Assembly (NCBI GenBank): GCA_050299695.1
Contig: JBNKWI010000006.1
Span: 1 to 64,000, forward strand
DNA: 64,000 nucleotides
Direction of reading: 5' to 3'
DNA from: Ovoidimarina sp050299695
GTDB taxonomy: Bacteria; Pseudomonadota; Alphaproteobacteria; Rhodobacterales; Rhodobacteraceae
Made by a program: the position numbers and the translations under genes. Numbering within the stretch: the stretch's first letter is position 1; each line of letters starts with the position of its first letter. Of this stretch, positions 30,869 to 39,493 are shown one piece after another. A model generated the notes under the pieces. That model was not told the origin of the DNA. It did not search any database and worked only from the letters and a program-made list of their open reading frames with translations.

Positions 30869-32674
30869 TCAGCCGCCGAGCTCCTTGAGGAGCGCGTCGA
30901 TCTGGTCGTCGGGAATGTCCGGGTCGATCATCGCGGTGCCGGGGGCGACCCGGCCGGGGTCGGTCACGAAGGCGCGGAGGCGGTCGGGCGTCCAGGTGCC
31001 GCCGAGCGCCAGCAGCGCTTCGGAATAGGCATATCCGGGCACCGAGGCGACCTCGCGGCCGAGGACGTTGGTGAGCTGCGGGCCCGGCGCGACACCGAAG
31101 CGCGGCGCATGGCAGGAGGTGCAGTAGCGGTCGAAGGCGCTGTCGTCGGGGCTGACGGTGACCTCGACGAGCACGCCGCGATCGGCCCAGGCGACGACGC
31201 GGCCGTCGGCGAGCACCGCGAGGTCGCGCACCCGTTCGCCGACATGGATCGGTTCGGCATAGAGCACCCGGTCGCCGCGCAGGCGGAGCCGGTAGATCGA
31301 TTGCGTGCGGAGGGTGCCGAGAAGGAGGTCGTGCTCCCAGGCCGGGAATTCGGGCCCGGCGGCCTCCACGAGCGCGGAGGTGGCGACGGAGGGCACGAAG
31401 GCGAGCGCCGGTTCGGTGTAGCTGCCGTGATCGTGCGGGTCCGCGTTCAAGGGCCAGGCGGTGGCGCCGTACTGAGTGCCGTAGGTGGCGTAGGGCCAGC
31501 CGTAATTGGCGCCCTTGCGGAGGCGGTTGACCTCGTCGCCGCCCTGGGGGCCGTGCTCGGAGAGCCAGATCCGGCCGTCCCGGGCGACGGTGAGGCCCTG
31601 CGGGTTGCGGTGGCCGAGGGTGAAGATCTCCGCCGCGCCGGTCGCGGCGTCGATCTCGAGGACCTTGCCGTAGGAATTGCCCTCTTGCTCCTGGGAATAG
31701 GGCTTGGTGTCGTCGAGCCCGGCGAAGCCCAGGTCGCCGAAGCTCATCAGGATATGGGTGTCGTCCAGCCAGGCGAGGCGGCCGCCGGTTTCGGAATCGT
31801 CGAATTCGCCCTCGGCCTTCTGGCAGGGGGTGCTGTCGTAGAGCGTTTGCCAGGGGCCGGCGGGTTCGGGGCCCTCGGCGGTCCAGGCGAGGTCGATTGC
31901 CGAGAGGCTCTGGGTGTAGCAGGTCTCGGCGCCGTGCCAGGTCTGGTGCGCGGTGTAGAGGCGGGCGGGCCTGTCGCCGGGGCCGAAGAGCGCGCCGGTG
32001 AGGCGCAGGCGGGGCGGTTTGTCGGTGCCGGGGAAGTCGGCGAGATAGGCGGCGCGGTCCATCGGGTCGGGGATCGCGGTCATGCGGATGGTGCGGCTGC
32101 GGAGCGGGCCCTCGCCGGAGATCCAGCGGAAGCGGCCGTCGCCCTGGGCGAGGAGGAGCCCGCCCGGGAGCGCCGCGAGCGCGCCGCCGTCGGCGGTTGG
32201 CAGGGGGCCGGGGAGGGGGACGCTGTCAAGCGCGAGCGGGTAGAGGGCGGAGCGGACCACGGACGGGGTGTCGCTGTCGGGCGCCTCGCGGGAGAGGAAG
32301 CCGGCGCCGAGCGCGGCGAGGGGGAGCGCGAGCGCGAGGCCGGCGCGGGGGCGGCCGACGAGATGGGGCACGAGGGGCGCGACGGCGCAGGCCACGGCCA
32401 TGGCGAAGGTGAGCGGGGTGTCGGGGACGAGGCCCTTGCGGACGAGGAGCGCGAGGCCGCCGCCGAGCACGGCGCCCGAGGCGAGTGCCCAGATCACCGC
32501 GCGGGAGAAGCGGGTGGTGCAGACCGAGACGGCAAGCGCGAGGGCGAGATAGGCCGCGCCGAAGAAGGCGGCGGTGAGGAGGCTTTTGGGGTCGTCGAGG
32601 CGGGCCGTCGCGAGCGCGGCGCCGCCCGCGACGGAGGCGGCGGCGATGGCGTGCCAGGCGAGCCAGCCGATCAC
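30869..32674 (-). CDS. Membrane-anchored PQQ-dependent sugar dehydrogenase with C-terminal cytochrome c motif
   Basis: Predicted periplasmic quinoprotein of about 601 residues. The N-terminus has about four membrane helices, as a membrane anchor. A soluble-GDH/Yli-type six-bladed propeller follows (ETGGRLAWLDDTHILMSFGD, LGHRNPQGLTVARDGRIWLS, EHGPQGGDEVNRLRKGANYG, WPYATYGTQYG). The C-terminus has a single haem-c site, CTSCH, in FDRYCTSCHAPRFGVAPGPQ with a distal Met in GTAMIDP. Substrate is unknown. The start is unclear: GTG at 32674 is used here. AAGGAG followed 8 bases later by ATC at 32719 (giving IATRRYPGLFGE) would be ideal if it were ATG. Confidence 0.85.
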   Translation of the reverse strand: MIGWLAWHAIAAASVAGGAALATARLDDPKSLLTAAFFGAAYLALALAVSVCTTRFSRAVIWALASGAVLGGGLALLVRKGLVPDTPLTFAMAVACAVAPLVPHLVGRPRAGLALALPLAALGAGFLSREAPDSDTPSVVRSALYPLALDSVPLPGPLPTADGGALAALPGGLLLAQGDGRFRWISGEGPLRSRTIRMTAIPDPMDRAAYLADFPGTDKPPRLRLTGALFGPGDRPARLYTAHQTWHGAETCYTQSLSAIDLAWTAEGPEPAGPWQTLYDSTPCQKAEGEFDDSETGGRLAWLDDTHILMSFGDLGFAGLDDTKPYSQEQEGNSYGKVLEIDAATGAAEIFTLGHRNPQGLTVARDGRIWLSEHGPQGGDEVNRLRKGANYGWPYATYGTQYGATAWPLNADPHDHGSYTEPALAFVPSVATSALVEAAGPEFPAWEHDLLLGTLRTQSIYRLRLRGDRVLYAEPIHVGERVRDLAVLADGRVVAWADRGVLVEVTVSPDDSAFDRYCTSCHAPRFGVAPGPQLTNVLGREVASVPGYAYSEALLALGGTWTPDRLRAFVTDPGRVAPGTAMIDPDIPDDQIDALLKELGG

Positions 32675-32719
32675 GCGGCGGGTTTCGCCGAAGAGGCCCG
32701 GGTAGCGTCTCGTGGCGAT

Positions 32720-33068
32720 CGGTCTTCTCCTTCGGTCTCGCGCGCATCGCGGTGCGATCGGGATCGCCGTCACGGGGGCCGGGGAAGCCGCCGGACGCGG
32801 ACCGCTCCCAACGCCTCGTTCCCGACGGTTCTGGCGGGCGGCGGGGCGCGTGTCAATTGCCGTGCCGCGGCCGGGCTGTCCGGCGCCCCGGCTGCCGGGC
32901 GTTCGCCCGTCAGCGGCCCGCCCGCCAGCCGCGGCCGGACCGCGCGGGAGGGTGGGGGGGCGGTCGGAATTGGGCAAATTCCGACCCGGAAGATGTGAAT
33001 CTTCCGGAGGCGTCCGGGTCAGGACGCAACGTTTGTGCAGTGTAGAACGCGAAGCAACGACGGGGTGG
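32720..33068. other. Intergenic stretch upstream of the PQQ dehydrogenase
   Basis: About 350 GC-rich bases with no credible gene; the two open frames crossing it look like shadows with Arg/Pro-rich composition. It holds two adjacent hairpins (32962-33007, listed separately) near its right end and should contain the promoter for the PQQ dehydrogenase. Confidence 0.4.
32962..33007 (-). terminator. Two adjacent perfect hairpins after the hypothetical gene 33069-33494
   Basis: GGTCGGAATT/AATTCCGACC (32962-32971, 32977-32986; 10-bp stem, 5-base loop) abuts CCGGAAGAT/ATCTTCCGG (32986-32994, 32999-33007; 9-bp stem, loop GTGA). They lie about 60 bases past the minus-strand hypothetical gene and may end its transcript. 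No strong T run is present, so termination is tentative. Confidence 0.5.
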
Positions 33069-33494
33069 TCAATCCGGCGCGCGTCCATGCTCCGAACGGT
33101 CGATGCTGCGGGTCAGCGTTTCCGAGGGCTTGCCAGGTACTACCGAGATCACCGAGACCTGCGCGCCCAGATAGGCCTTGCCCGGCTGGCGCGTTTCCAC
33201 GGAGCGGATCCGTCCCTCGTAGAACGTGACGCGGCCGGTCTCCGTCTTGCCGCCGACGGACATGCGGACCTTGTAGAGCGCATCCCCGAATGCAGGGCCC
33301 GGCAGGGCCGGCACCGACCGAAGATCATAGAAAGGCAGCACGTTGATGCGGGGATCGGTGCGTTCGATGAAATGGTCTTGTGCGAGTTGCGCGCGCACGG
33401 TGTTGGCGGCCGCCTCGTCGAGGATTGCCACGGTCGCGTCGATCATCTGTGCTTCGTGCGGCCGCAGCCGCCAACCGCCTTCGCCGACGAGCAC
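33069..33494 (-). CDS. Hypothetical protein
   Basis: Unrecognised protein of 141 residues, GTG start directly after an in-frame TAG. A helical N-terminal half (EAQMIDATVAILDEAAANTV) is followed by strands (VLPFYDLRSVPALPGPAFGD, LYKVRMSVGGKTETGRVTFY, LGAQVSVISVVPGKPSETLT). No signal peptide. The abrupt N-terminus and repeat-rich DNA just upstream suggest it could be the 3' part of a longer gene. Confidence 0.6.
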   Translation of the reverse strand: MLVGEGGWRLRPHEAQMIDATVAILDEAAANTVRAQLAQDHFIERTDPRINVLPFYDLRSVPALPGPAFGDALYKVRMSVGGKTETGRVTFYEGRIRSVETRQPGKAYLGAQVSVISVVPGKPSETLTRSIDRSEHGRAPD

Positions 33495-33615
33495 CTAAAG
33501 CAGGTCAGAGAGCCGTCGGAGCCAGATCAACGCCATCCGGAGCTTCACCCGTTCGCGTCTCGAAGCGGCTGGCCATCGCTGGCTCTCGTGCGTTCGACGT
33601 TCAGGGTCCACTCGG

Positions 33616-33788
33616 CCGATTGCCCGCCGAGCGAGGAACCGGCCTGCCGGCGCTTCGCGCGTTCGGGCCTCAATCGGTCCACAGGACCGATTGCCCGCCT
33701 GCGGCGGAACCGGCCTGCCGGCGCTCCGCGCGTTCGCAGCTTGAAGGCTCCACTGGAGCCTTCATCGGCTTCGCCGAACCGCTGCTCA
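33616..33788. repeat. Array of intergenic hairpin repeats (two 71-bp-period units plus a third related hairpin)
   Basis: CCGATTGCCCGCC...GGAACCGGCCTGCCGGCGC...CGCGCGTTCG recurs at 33616-33669 and 33687-33740 (about 45 of 54 bases identical, period 71). Between and after are hairpins CAATCGGTCC-ACA-GGACCGATTG (33671-33693) and TGAAGGCTCC-ACT-GGAGCCTTCA (33742-33764), both perfect 10-bp stems with 3-base loops. The third is followed by TCGGCTTCGCCGA and CCGCTGCTCAC and has a relative at 43751-43810. Confidence 0.75.
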
Positions 33789-34364
33789 CCCCTTCACCCC
33801 CCTGCGGTCGGCGCGGAGCATCGCGTAGAGCACGTGGTTCCGCCAGCGGCCGTTGATCTTCAGGTAGGCCTGGGCGACGCCCTCGTATTTGAAGCCGCAT
33901 TTCTCGAGGAGCCCGCGGGAAGGGGCGTTCTCGGCGAGGCAGCCGGCGGTGATGCGGGAGAGGTCGAGCTGGGTGAAGGCGTGGTGCACGGTCGCGCGCA
34001 CCGCCTCGCTCATGTAGCCCTTGCGGGCATGGCGCTCGCCGACCCAGTAGCCGAGCGTCGCCGCCTGACTGGGGCCGCGCTGGAAATTGTCGAGGGTGAT
34101 CGCGCCGACGAGCGCGCCCGAGCCGCGTTCGAAGAGGAACAAGGGCAGCGCCCGGTCGGCGGCGAGCGAGCGCTGTGCCCAGTAGACGCGGTTGGTATAG
34201 GAGCGGCGGGTCAGATGGTCGGGCGCCCAGGTGGGTTCCCAGGGGGCGAGGAAGTCGCGGCTTTCCTCGCGGATCCCGGCCCAGTCGCGGTAGTCGCCGT
34301 GCTGGGGCGGGCGCAGCGTCAGGCGGTCGGTTTCGATCCGGACCCGCTTGCGCCGCATCAGCAT
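33786..34364 (-). CDS. GNAT N-acetyltransferase, RimJ-like
   Basis: Acetyltransferase of 192 residues resembling ribosomal-protein-alanine acetyltransferase RimJ: ETDRLTLRPPQHGDYRDWAG at the N-terminus, GALVGAITLDNFQRG, YWVGERHARKGYMSEAVRAT (acetyl-CoA loop), NAPSRGLLEKCGFKYEGVAQ and YLKINGRWRNHVLYAML at the end. The target is not certain. The ATG overlaps the stop of the M16 peptidase gene (TGATG). Confidence 0.9.
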   Translation of the reverse strand: MLMRRKRVRIETDRLTLRPPQHGDYRDWAGIREESRDFLAPWEPTWAPDHLTRRSYTNRVYWAQRSLAADRALPLFLFERGSGALVGAITLDNFQRGPSQAATLGYWVGERHARKGYMSEAVRATVHHAFTQLDLSRITAGCLAENAPSRGLLEKCGFKYEGVAQAYLKINGRWRNHVLYAMLRADRRGVKG

Positions 34365-35626
34365 CAGGCGGCGAGCCTTGCGGTCAGGGCGTCGAGCGCG
34401 GGCGCCTTGGCGACCGGACCGTAGAGCGCGAGCGCCGCGCTGCCGCCTTCGGCGAGGCGCTGGGCGATGTCGCGCACGTCCCCGGCGGTGACCGCGTCGA
34501 TCTTCTCCACGGTCTCCTCCAGCGTCGGCACGCGGCCCCAGATCGACAGGAGCCGGGCGATGCGTTCGGCGCGCGAGGAGGGGGATTCGAGGCCCATCAG
34601 CAGCCCGGCCTTCATCTGCGCCCGCGCGCGGTCGATCTCTTCGCGGGTCATGCCGTCGGCGGCGCGCTTCATCTCGGCGATGGTGAGCGTCAGGAGCTCG
34701 GCGATCTCGGCCTTGCCGGTGCCCGCATAGATCGTCATCAGCCCGGAATCCGAATAGGCGCCGGCCTGGGCGAAGATCGTATAGCAGAGCCCGCGCTTCT
34801 CGCGGAGCTCCTGGAACAGCCGCGAGGACATGCCGCCGCCGAGGGCGGAGGAGTAGATCTGGCTCGCGTAGAGATCGGGCGCGCGGTAGCCCGGCAGTTC
34901 GAAACCGAGCGCCATATGCGCCTGTTCGAGCCTTTTCGTCACGCGACGCTCTCCGCCGCCCCAGCGGGCCGGGTCGAACAGGCCGCGGGCGACGGGTTTG
35001 AGCCCGCCGAACACCTCGGTCGCCTGGGCGACGATCTTGTCGTGGTCCACCGCGCCGGCGGCCGACAGGATCATCTCGCCCGGGCCGTAGCGCTCGGCGA
35101 CGAAGGCGGAGAGGTCGTCGCGCGAGAAGCTTTGCACCATCTCGGCCGGGCCGAGGATCGAGCGGCCCAGGGGCTGGTCGGGGAAGGCCTCTTCCTGGAG
35201 CCAGTCGAAGATAATGTCGTCGGGCGTGTCGTGCGCCTGGCCGATCTCCTGGAGGATCACGTGGCGTTCGACCTCGATCTCCTTGGGGTCGAACACGGGG
35301 TTCAGGAGGATGTCGGAGATCACGTCGAGCGCGAGCCCCACGTCGTCCTCGAGGACGCGCGCGTAATAGGCGGTCATCTCGCGCGAGGTGTAGGCGTTGA
35401 TGTAGCCGCCCACGTCCTCGATCGCCTCGGCGATCTGTTGCGGCGAGCGCGTGCTGGTGCCCTTGAAGGCCATGTGCTCGAGGAAATGCGCGATGCCGTT
35501 CTGGTCGGCGCGTTCGTGGCGCCCGCCGGCGGTGACCCAGATCCCGAGCGCCGCGGATTTCAGCCCGGGCATGTGTTCGGTGACGATCCGGAAGCCGTTC
35601 GGCAGGGTATGGGTTCTGACGGTCAA
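34364..35626 (-). CDS. M16-family zinc metallopeptidase (processing-peptidase-like)
   Basis: Pitrilysin-family peptidase of 420 residues related to mitochondrial processing peptidase beta. The inverse zinc motif HFLEH is in NGIAHFLEHMAFKGT (about residues 47-51), with the downstream Glu in the AYYARVLEDDVGLALDVISD region; the C-terminal domain has LGGGMSSRLFQELREKRGLC. The start is TTG at 35626, overlapping the thrC stop (TTGA). Such genes regularly follow thrC in this group. Cytoplasmic or periplasmic location not clear; no signal peptide. Confidence 0.93.
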   Translation of the reverse strand: MTVRTHTLPNGFRIVTEHMPGLKSAALGIWVTAGGRHERADQNGIAHFLEHMAFKGTSTRSPQQIAEAIEDVGGYINAYTSREMTAYYARVLEDDVGLALDVISDILLNPVFDPKEIEVERHVILQEIGQAHDTPDDIIFDWLQEEAFPDQPLGRSILGPAEMVQSFSRDDLSAFVAERYGPGEMILSAAGAVDHDKIVAQATEVFGGLKPVARGLFDPARWGGGERRVTKRLEQAHMALGFELPGYRAPDLYASQIYSSALGGGMSSRLFQELREKRGLCYTIFAQAGAYSDSGLMTIYAGTGKAEIAELLTLTIAEMKRAADGMTREEIDRARAQMKAGLLMGLESPSSRAERIARLLSIWGRVPTLEETVEKIDAVTAGDVRDIAQRLAEGGSAALALYGPVAKAPALDALTARLAA

Positions 35627-37014
35627 GGTTTCGCCTGCTCCTCGATCAGGGCTTTGAGTGCGCCGACATCGTTGGCGACACGTGTCACGCGCTCCGAACG
35701 GTCATATAGGTCGGCCATCCGCTTGGGAAGGGGCGGGCGCATGCCGGTGGCGTCCTCGACCGCGTCGGGGAATTTCGCGGGGTGCGCGGTGGCGAGCGTG
35801 ATCATCGGCGTGGGGCCGGAGAGATGCTCGGCGGCGACCTTGGCGCCGACGGCGGAATGCGGGCAGAGCACCTCGCCGGTGGCCGCGTGGATCGCGCGGA
35901 TCGTAGCGCGGGTTTCCTCCTCGGAGGCGCGGCCCGAGGCGTAGGTTTCCCTGAGCGCTTCGAGTGCGCCCTGGCTGACGGGGAAGCCGCCATCGGTGCC
36001 GAGTTCGTCCATGAGCTGCGCCACCGCCCTGCCGTCGCGTCCATAGGCCTCGAACAGCGCGCGTTCGAAGTTCGAGGAGACCTGGATGTCCATCGAGGGG
36101 CTGATCGAGGGGGTGACGCCGTGCTTTTCGTGCCGTCCGGTGGCGAAGGTGCGGTGCAGGATGTCGTTCTGGTTGGTGGCGATCACCAGCTTCTCGACCG
36201 GAAGGCCCATGCGCTTGGCGATCTGGCCGGCGAAGATGTCGCCGAAATTGCCGGTGGGCACGGTGAAGGAGACCGGGCGGTGCGGCGCGCCGAGGGAGAC
36301 GGCCGAGGTGAAGTAGTAGACCACTTGGGCGAGGACGCGGGCCCAGTTGATCGAGTTCACCGCCGAGAGGCCGACCCGGTCGCGGAAGGCGTGGTCGTTG
36401 AACATCGCCTTCACGGCGGCCTGGCAATCGTCGAAATCGCCGTCGAGGGCGAGGGCGTGGACGTTGGCCTCGGTGGGGGTGGTCATCTGGCGGCGCTGGA
36501 CCTCGGAGACGCGGCCATGGGGGAAGAGGATGAAGACGTCGACATTGTCGAGACCCTTGAAGGCCTCGATGGCGGCGGAGCCGGTATCGCCGGAGGTGGC
36601 ACCGACGATGGTGATGCGGCTGCCGCGCCGTTCCAGCACGTGCTGGAACATCTGGCCGATGAGCTGCATCGCGAAATCCTTGAAAGCGAGCGTGGGGCCG
36701 TGGAACAGTTCCAGGAGGAAGTGGTTCGGGCCGAGCTGCTTGAGGGGCGCGCGGGCGGGATGGCCGAAGCCGGCATAGGCGCGGGCGATCAGCGCGCGGA
36801 AATCGTCGTCGGCGATGGCGCCGCCGAGGAAGGGCTGCATCACGCGGAAGGCGGCGTCTTCGTAGGAGAGGCCGGCGAGGGCGGCGATTTCGGGCGCGGT
36901 CAGGCTGGGCACGGTTTCGGGCACGTAGAGCCCACCGTCGCGGGCGAGCCCCGCGAGCATGGTGTCCTCGAAGCCGAGCACCGGGGCCTGACCCCGTGTC
37001 GAGACGTAGCGCAT
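35623..37014 (-). CDS. thrC: Threonine synthase
   Basis: PLP enzyme converting O-phosphohomoserine to threonine, 463 residues. MRYVSTRGQAPVLGFEDTML is the typical start, the PLP Lys is in HGPTLAFKDFAMQLIGQ (about residue 115), the phosphate loop is GATSGDTGSAAIEAFKG, and IVFTVPTGNFGD-like SFTVPTGNFGDIFAGQ lies mid-protein. Type III fungal/bacterial-like threonine synthase length. It lies 6 bases after the SURF1 gene stop, within the ctaE-surf1-thrC-M16 order typical for Rhodobacteraceae. Confidence 0.96.
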   Translation of the reverse strand: MRYVSTRGQAPVLGFEDTMLAGLARDGGLYVPETVPSLTAPEIAALAGLSYEDAAFRVMQPFLGGAIADDDFRALIARAYAGFGHPARAPLKQLGPNHFLLELFHGPTLAFKDFAMQLIGQMFQHVLERRGSRITIVGATSGDTGSAAIEAFKGLDNVDVFILFPHGRVSEVQRRQMTTPTEANVHALALDGDFDDCQAAVKAMFNDHAFRDRVGLSAVNSINWARVLAQVVYYFTSAVSLGAPHRPVSFTVPTGNFGDIFAGQIAKRMGLPVEKLVIATNQNDILHRTFATGRHEKHGVTPSISPSMDIQVSSNFERALFEAYGRDGRAVAQLMDELGTDGGFPVSQGALEALRETYASGRASEEETRATIRAIHAATGEVLCPHSAVGAKVAAEHLSGPTPMITLATAHPAKFPDAVEDATGMRPPLPKRMADLYDRSERVTRVANDVGALKALIEEQAKP

Positions 37015-37020
37015 GTCGTG

Positions 37021-37695
37021 TCAGCCTTTCCCGCGGGCGATCCGCGTGATCCAGTAGAGCGTCATCGCCGTCCAGACCAGAGCAAGGCCGAACCAGGTGA
37101 TCGCGTATTGGAGGTGATCGTTGGGGATGCCGGCGATGTCCACCGGCAGGGGCGTCACCGGGGCGCCGCTTTCCGACGTGTCCCGGGCGACGATGAGGAA
37201 GGGCTCGGCAGCGAGTTCCTCGGACATCCGCGTGGCGTCGCGGGCGAACCAGATATTGGTGGCTTGGTCCGGGTCGGGGGTGAAGGCGTCGGTCTCGTCG
37301 GGCCAGAGGAGGTTGCCGGTGACGGTGACTTCGACCGGCGGGCGGGGTTTGTCCTTGGCGTCGCTGGGGACCACGCCGCGGTCGAGGAGCAGGCGACGGC
37401 CGTCCTCGGTGAGGAACAGCGAGACGATGCGGAAGGCGGCGCCGAGTTCGCGGGTCGAGACGAGGACGTGGATTTCCTCGTCGGTGATCGTGCCGGTGGC
37501 GGTGACGGAGAGGTACCTGTCGGTCTCGGGGTCGGGATGCGCGGGAACGGGGACCGGATCGGCGGCGATCCGGGCCTCGATCCGGGCGAGGATGGCTTCC
37601 TTCCAATCCAGCCGGCGGAGCTGCCAGGTGCCGAGCGCGCAGAGGATCGCGACGCCGGCGATGCCGATCAGGAGAGGAACGGCGAAGCGTTTCAT
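37021..37695 (-). CDS. SURF1-family cytochrome oxidase assembly protein
   Basis: Inner-membrane protein assisting haem a insertion into cytochrome c oxidase, 224 residues with two membrane helices at the ends (FAVPLLIGIAGVAILCALGT; YAITWFGLALVWTAMTLYWI). GTWQLRRLDWKEAILARIEA is the SURF1 signature, and RRLLLDRGVVP, DRGVVPSDAK and the Tyr-Ala-Ile-Thr-Trp-Phe end are conserved. It lies between ctaE and thrC. A DUF983 gene often found in this interval in relatives is missing; a repeat-rich gap is there instead. Confidence 0.94.
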   Translation of the reverse strand: MKRFAVPLLIGIAGVAILCALGTWQLRRLDWKEAILARIEARIAADPVPVPAHPDPETDRYLSVTATGTITDEEIHVLVSTRELGAAFRIVSLFLTEDGRRLLLDRGVVPSDAKDKPRPPVEVTVTGNLLWPDETDAFTPDPDQATNIWFARDATRMSEELAAEPFLIVARDTSESGAPVTPLPVDIAGIPNDHLQYAITWFGLALVWTAMTLYWITRIARGKG

Positions 37696-37808
37696 CGTGC
37701 GACCCCGCCAAGTTCCGCGACGGGCAGTCCGGCCGCGAAGCGGTGCGCGCCACGGAGCCGGGCCGCGGCCGACCGCGAGGGGGGGCTCGAAACGGTTGAT
37801 CGGAGCGG

Positions 37809-37918
37809 TTTATGGTGCAACCCCGCCGAACGGGTTTTCTTGGGGGGGACGTTGCAAAAGCGCCCGCCCGTGGGGCGGTCGGGCGCTGCCCGGCGGCCCT
37901 TCGGGCCTTGTTCCGGGC
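37809..37918 (+). repeat. Dispersed ~110-bp intergenic repeat, copy 2
   Basis: Plus-strand counterpart of 30643-30754: TTTATGGTGC near the left end, then GGGCGCT and the hairpin GGCGGCCCTTCGGGCC with TTGTTCCGGGC. It occupies the 383-base gap between surf1 and ctaE (37696-38078), which otherwise contains only an ACGGGTTTT patch and no gene. Confidence 0.65.
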
Positions 37919-38078
37919 AAGGGCTGGCGTCCGATGGTGCGCCGAACGCGTCTGCCCGCCCATGGCGGGAAGCGCGCTGCGCGCAATAGAACGGCGGTTC
38001 TCTCATCACCGAACTCCCCCTCCCCGGGAATGCAAAGGGCGCGGCATGGCCGCGCCCCTCGACCCTTGGTCGCGGTGG

Positions 38079-38897
38079 TCAGACGTGGGACGGGCCCGAG
38101 CCCCAGATATAGACCGCGAAGAACAGGAACAGCCAGACCACGTCGACGAAGTGCCAGTACCAGGCGGCCGCCTCGAAACCGATATGCTTCTCGGGGGTGA
38201 AGTGGCCGGCGCGGACGCGGAAGTAGCAGACGAAGAGGAAGATCGTCCCGATGATGACGTGGGCGCCGTGGAAGCCGGTGGCCATGAAGAAGTTCGAGTA
38301 GTAGTCGATCCCGCCGAAGGTCCAGTCCTCGTGGTTCAGGAGATGGGCGTATTCGTAACCCTGGAGGAAGGTGAAGAAGAGGCCGAGGAGCGCGCCGATC
38401 AGGAGACCCCATTCCACGTCCTTGCGGCTTTCGTTGTGGACCAGCGCGTGGTGCGCCCAGGTCACCGCGCAGCCCGAGAGGAGCAGGACCAGCGTGTTGA
38501 TGAGCGGCAGGTGGAACGGATCGACGAAGTGGATTTCGGGCATTTCCACTTCGCTGCCGAAATAGGTGTGCATCGGGTACATGGCGTGCTTGAAGAAGCT
38601 CCAGAACCAGGCCGCGAAGAACATCACCTCGGACATGATGAACATGATGAAACCGTAGCGGAGGCCGATGCGGACCACGGGGGTGTGGTCGCCGGTATTG
38701 GCCTCGCCGATCACGTCGGACCACCAGGAGAACATCGTGTAGAGCACGCCCGCGAGGCCGATCCAGAACATGAACGGCGTAATGGAGTGCATCCAGAGCA
38801 CTGCGCCGAACAGCATTGTGAAACCCGAGACCGCGTCGATGAAGGGCCAGATCGACGGGGCGATGATGTGGTAGTCGTGGTTCTTTTCGTGTGCCAT
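38079..38897 (-). CDS. ctaE: Cytochrome c oxidase subunit III
   Basis: Seven-helix subunit of the aa3 terminal oxidase, 272 residues. HDYHIIAPSIWPFIDAVSG at the N-terminus, WWSDVIGEANTGDHTPVVRI, GFIMFIMSEVMFFAAWFWSF with the conserved Glu, GYEYAHLLNHEDWTFGGIDY, FFMATGFHGAHVIIGTIFLF and HFVDVVWLFLFFAVYIWGSG are all present. The start is the ATG at 38897 (MAHEKNHD), 20 bases after ctaG. Subunit I is not in this window, as usual for this group. Confidence 0.97.
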   Translation of the reverse strand: MAHEKNHDYHIIAPSIWPFIDAVSGFTMLFGAVLWMHSITPFMFWIGLAGVLYTMFSWWSDVIGEANTGDHTPVVRIGLRYGFIMFIMSEVMFFAAWFWSFFKHAMYPMHTYFGSEVEMPEIHFVDPFHLPLINTLVLLLSGCAVTWAHHALVHNESRKDVEWGLLIGALLGLFFTFLQGYEYAHLLNHEDWTFGGIDYYSNFFMATGFHGAHVIIGTIFLFVCYFRVRAGHFTPEKHIGFEAAAWYWHFVDVVWLFLFFAVYIWGSGPSHV

Positions 38898-38917
38898 CGT
38901 TGGTCCCTCGTTGGGCC

Positions 38918-39493
38918 TCAGTTCAGCTCGGTTTCGGTGGTGGAGGGCAGGGCGGCCTGGTCCTCCGGAAGCTCGGTCTCGTGGAAGGTATAGGACAGGG
39001 TTATGTGCTGCGTATAGCGCGCTTCCTCGTCCTCGACGATTTCCGGGTCGACATAGAAGGTGACGGGCATGTCCACCCGCTGGTGCGGCTGGAGCACCTG
39101 CTCGGTGAAGCAGAAGCACTCAATCTTGGTGAAGTAGCCGCCCGCGGAATAGGGGGCGACGTTGTAGCTGGCGGTGCCGGCGATCACCCGGTCGGTCGGG
39201 TTGTAGGCCTCGAAGAAGGCGAGGCCGGTCTCGCCGATGCGGACCGTCATCTCGGGCTGTTTCGGGCGGAACTCCCAGGGCATGCCGCGTTCGATCGAGG
39301 CGTCGAACTTGATGACCATGGTGCGGTCGAGGATCTCGGAGGCCGGACCCTCGGCGGTGACGGTGGCGCCGCCGTAGCCGGTGACCCGGCAGAACAGGTT
39401 GTAGGCGGGCACGGCGGCCCAGGCGAGCGCGCCCATCACCACCACGACGCCCACGAGCCGGAGCGCGGTGCGGTTGCGGCCGTCGCCGCTCAT
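38918..39493 (-). CDS. ctaG: Cytochrome c oxidase assembly protein CtaG (Cox11)
   Basis: Membrane-anchored periplasmic copper chaperone delivering CuB to subunit I, 191 residues. One N-terminal helix (LVGVVVVMGALAWAAVPAYN), then the Cox11 domain with the copper-binding CFCFTEQVLQPHQRVDMPV, FYVDPEIVEDE and ITLSYTFHE. It overlaps the preceding small gene by 4 bases. Confidence 0.96.
   Translation of the reverse strand: MSGDGRNRTALRLVGVVVVMGALAWAAVPAYNLFCRVTGYGGATVTAEGPASEILDRTMVIKFDASIERGMPWEFRPKQPEMTVRIGETGLAFFEAYNPTDRVIAGTASYNVAPYSAGGYFTKIECFCFTEQVLQPHQRVDMPVTFYVDPEIVEDEEARYTQHITLSYTFHETELPEDQAALPSTTETELN

Noticed and set aside
32675..33088. N-terminal extension of the PQQ dehydrogenase up to 33088
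   Set aside because: The residues are Arg/Pro-rich, not membrane- or signal-like, cross two strong hairpins and have no ribosome site.
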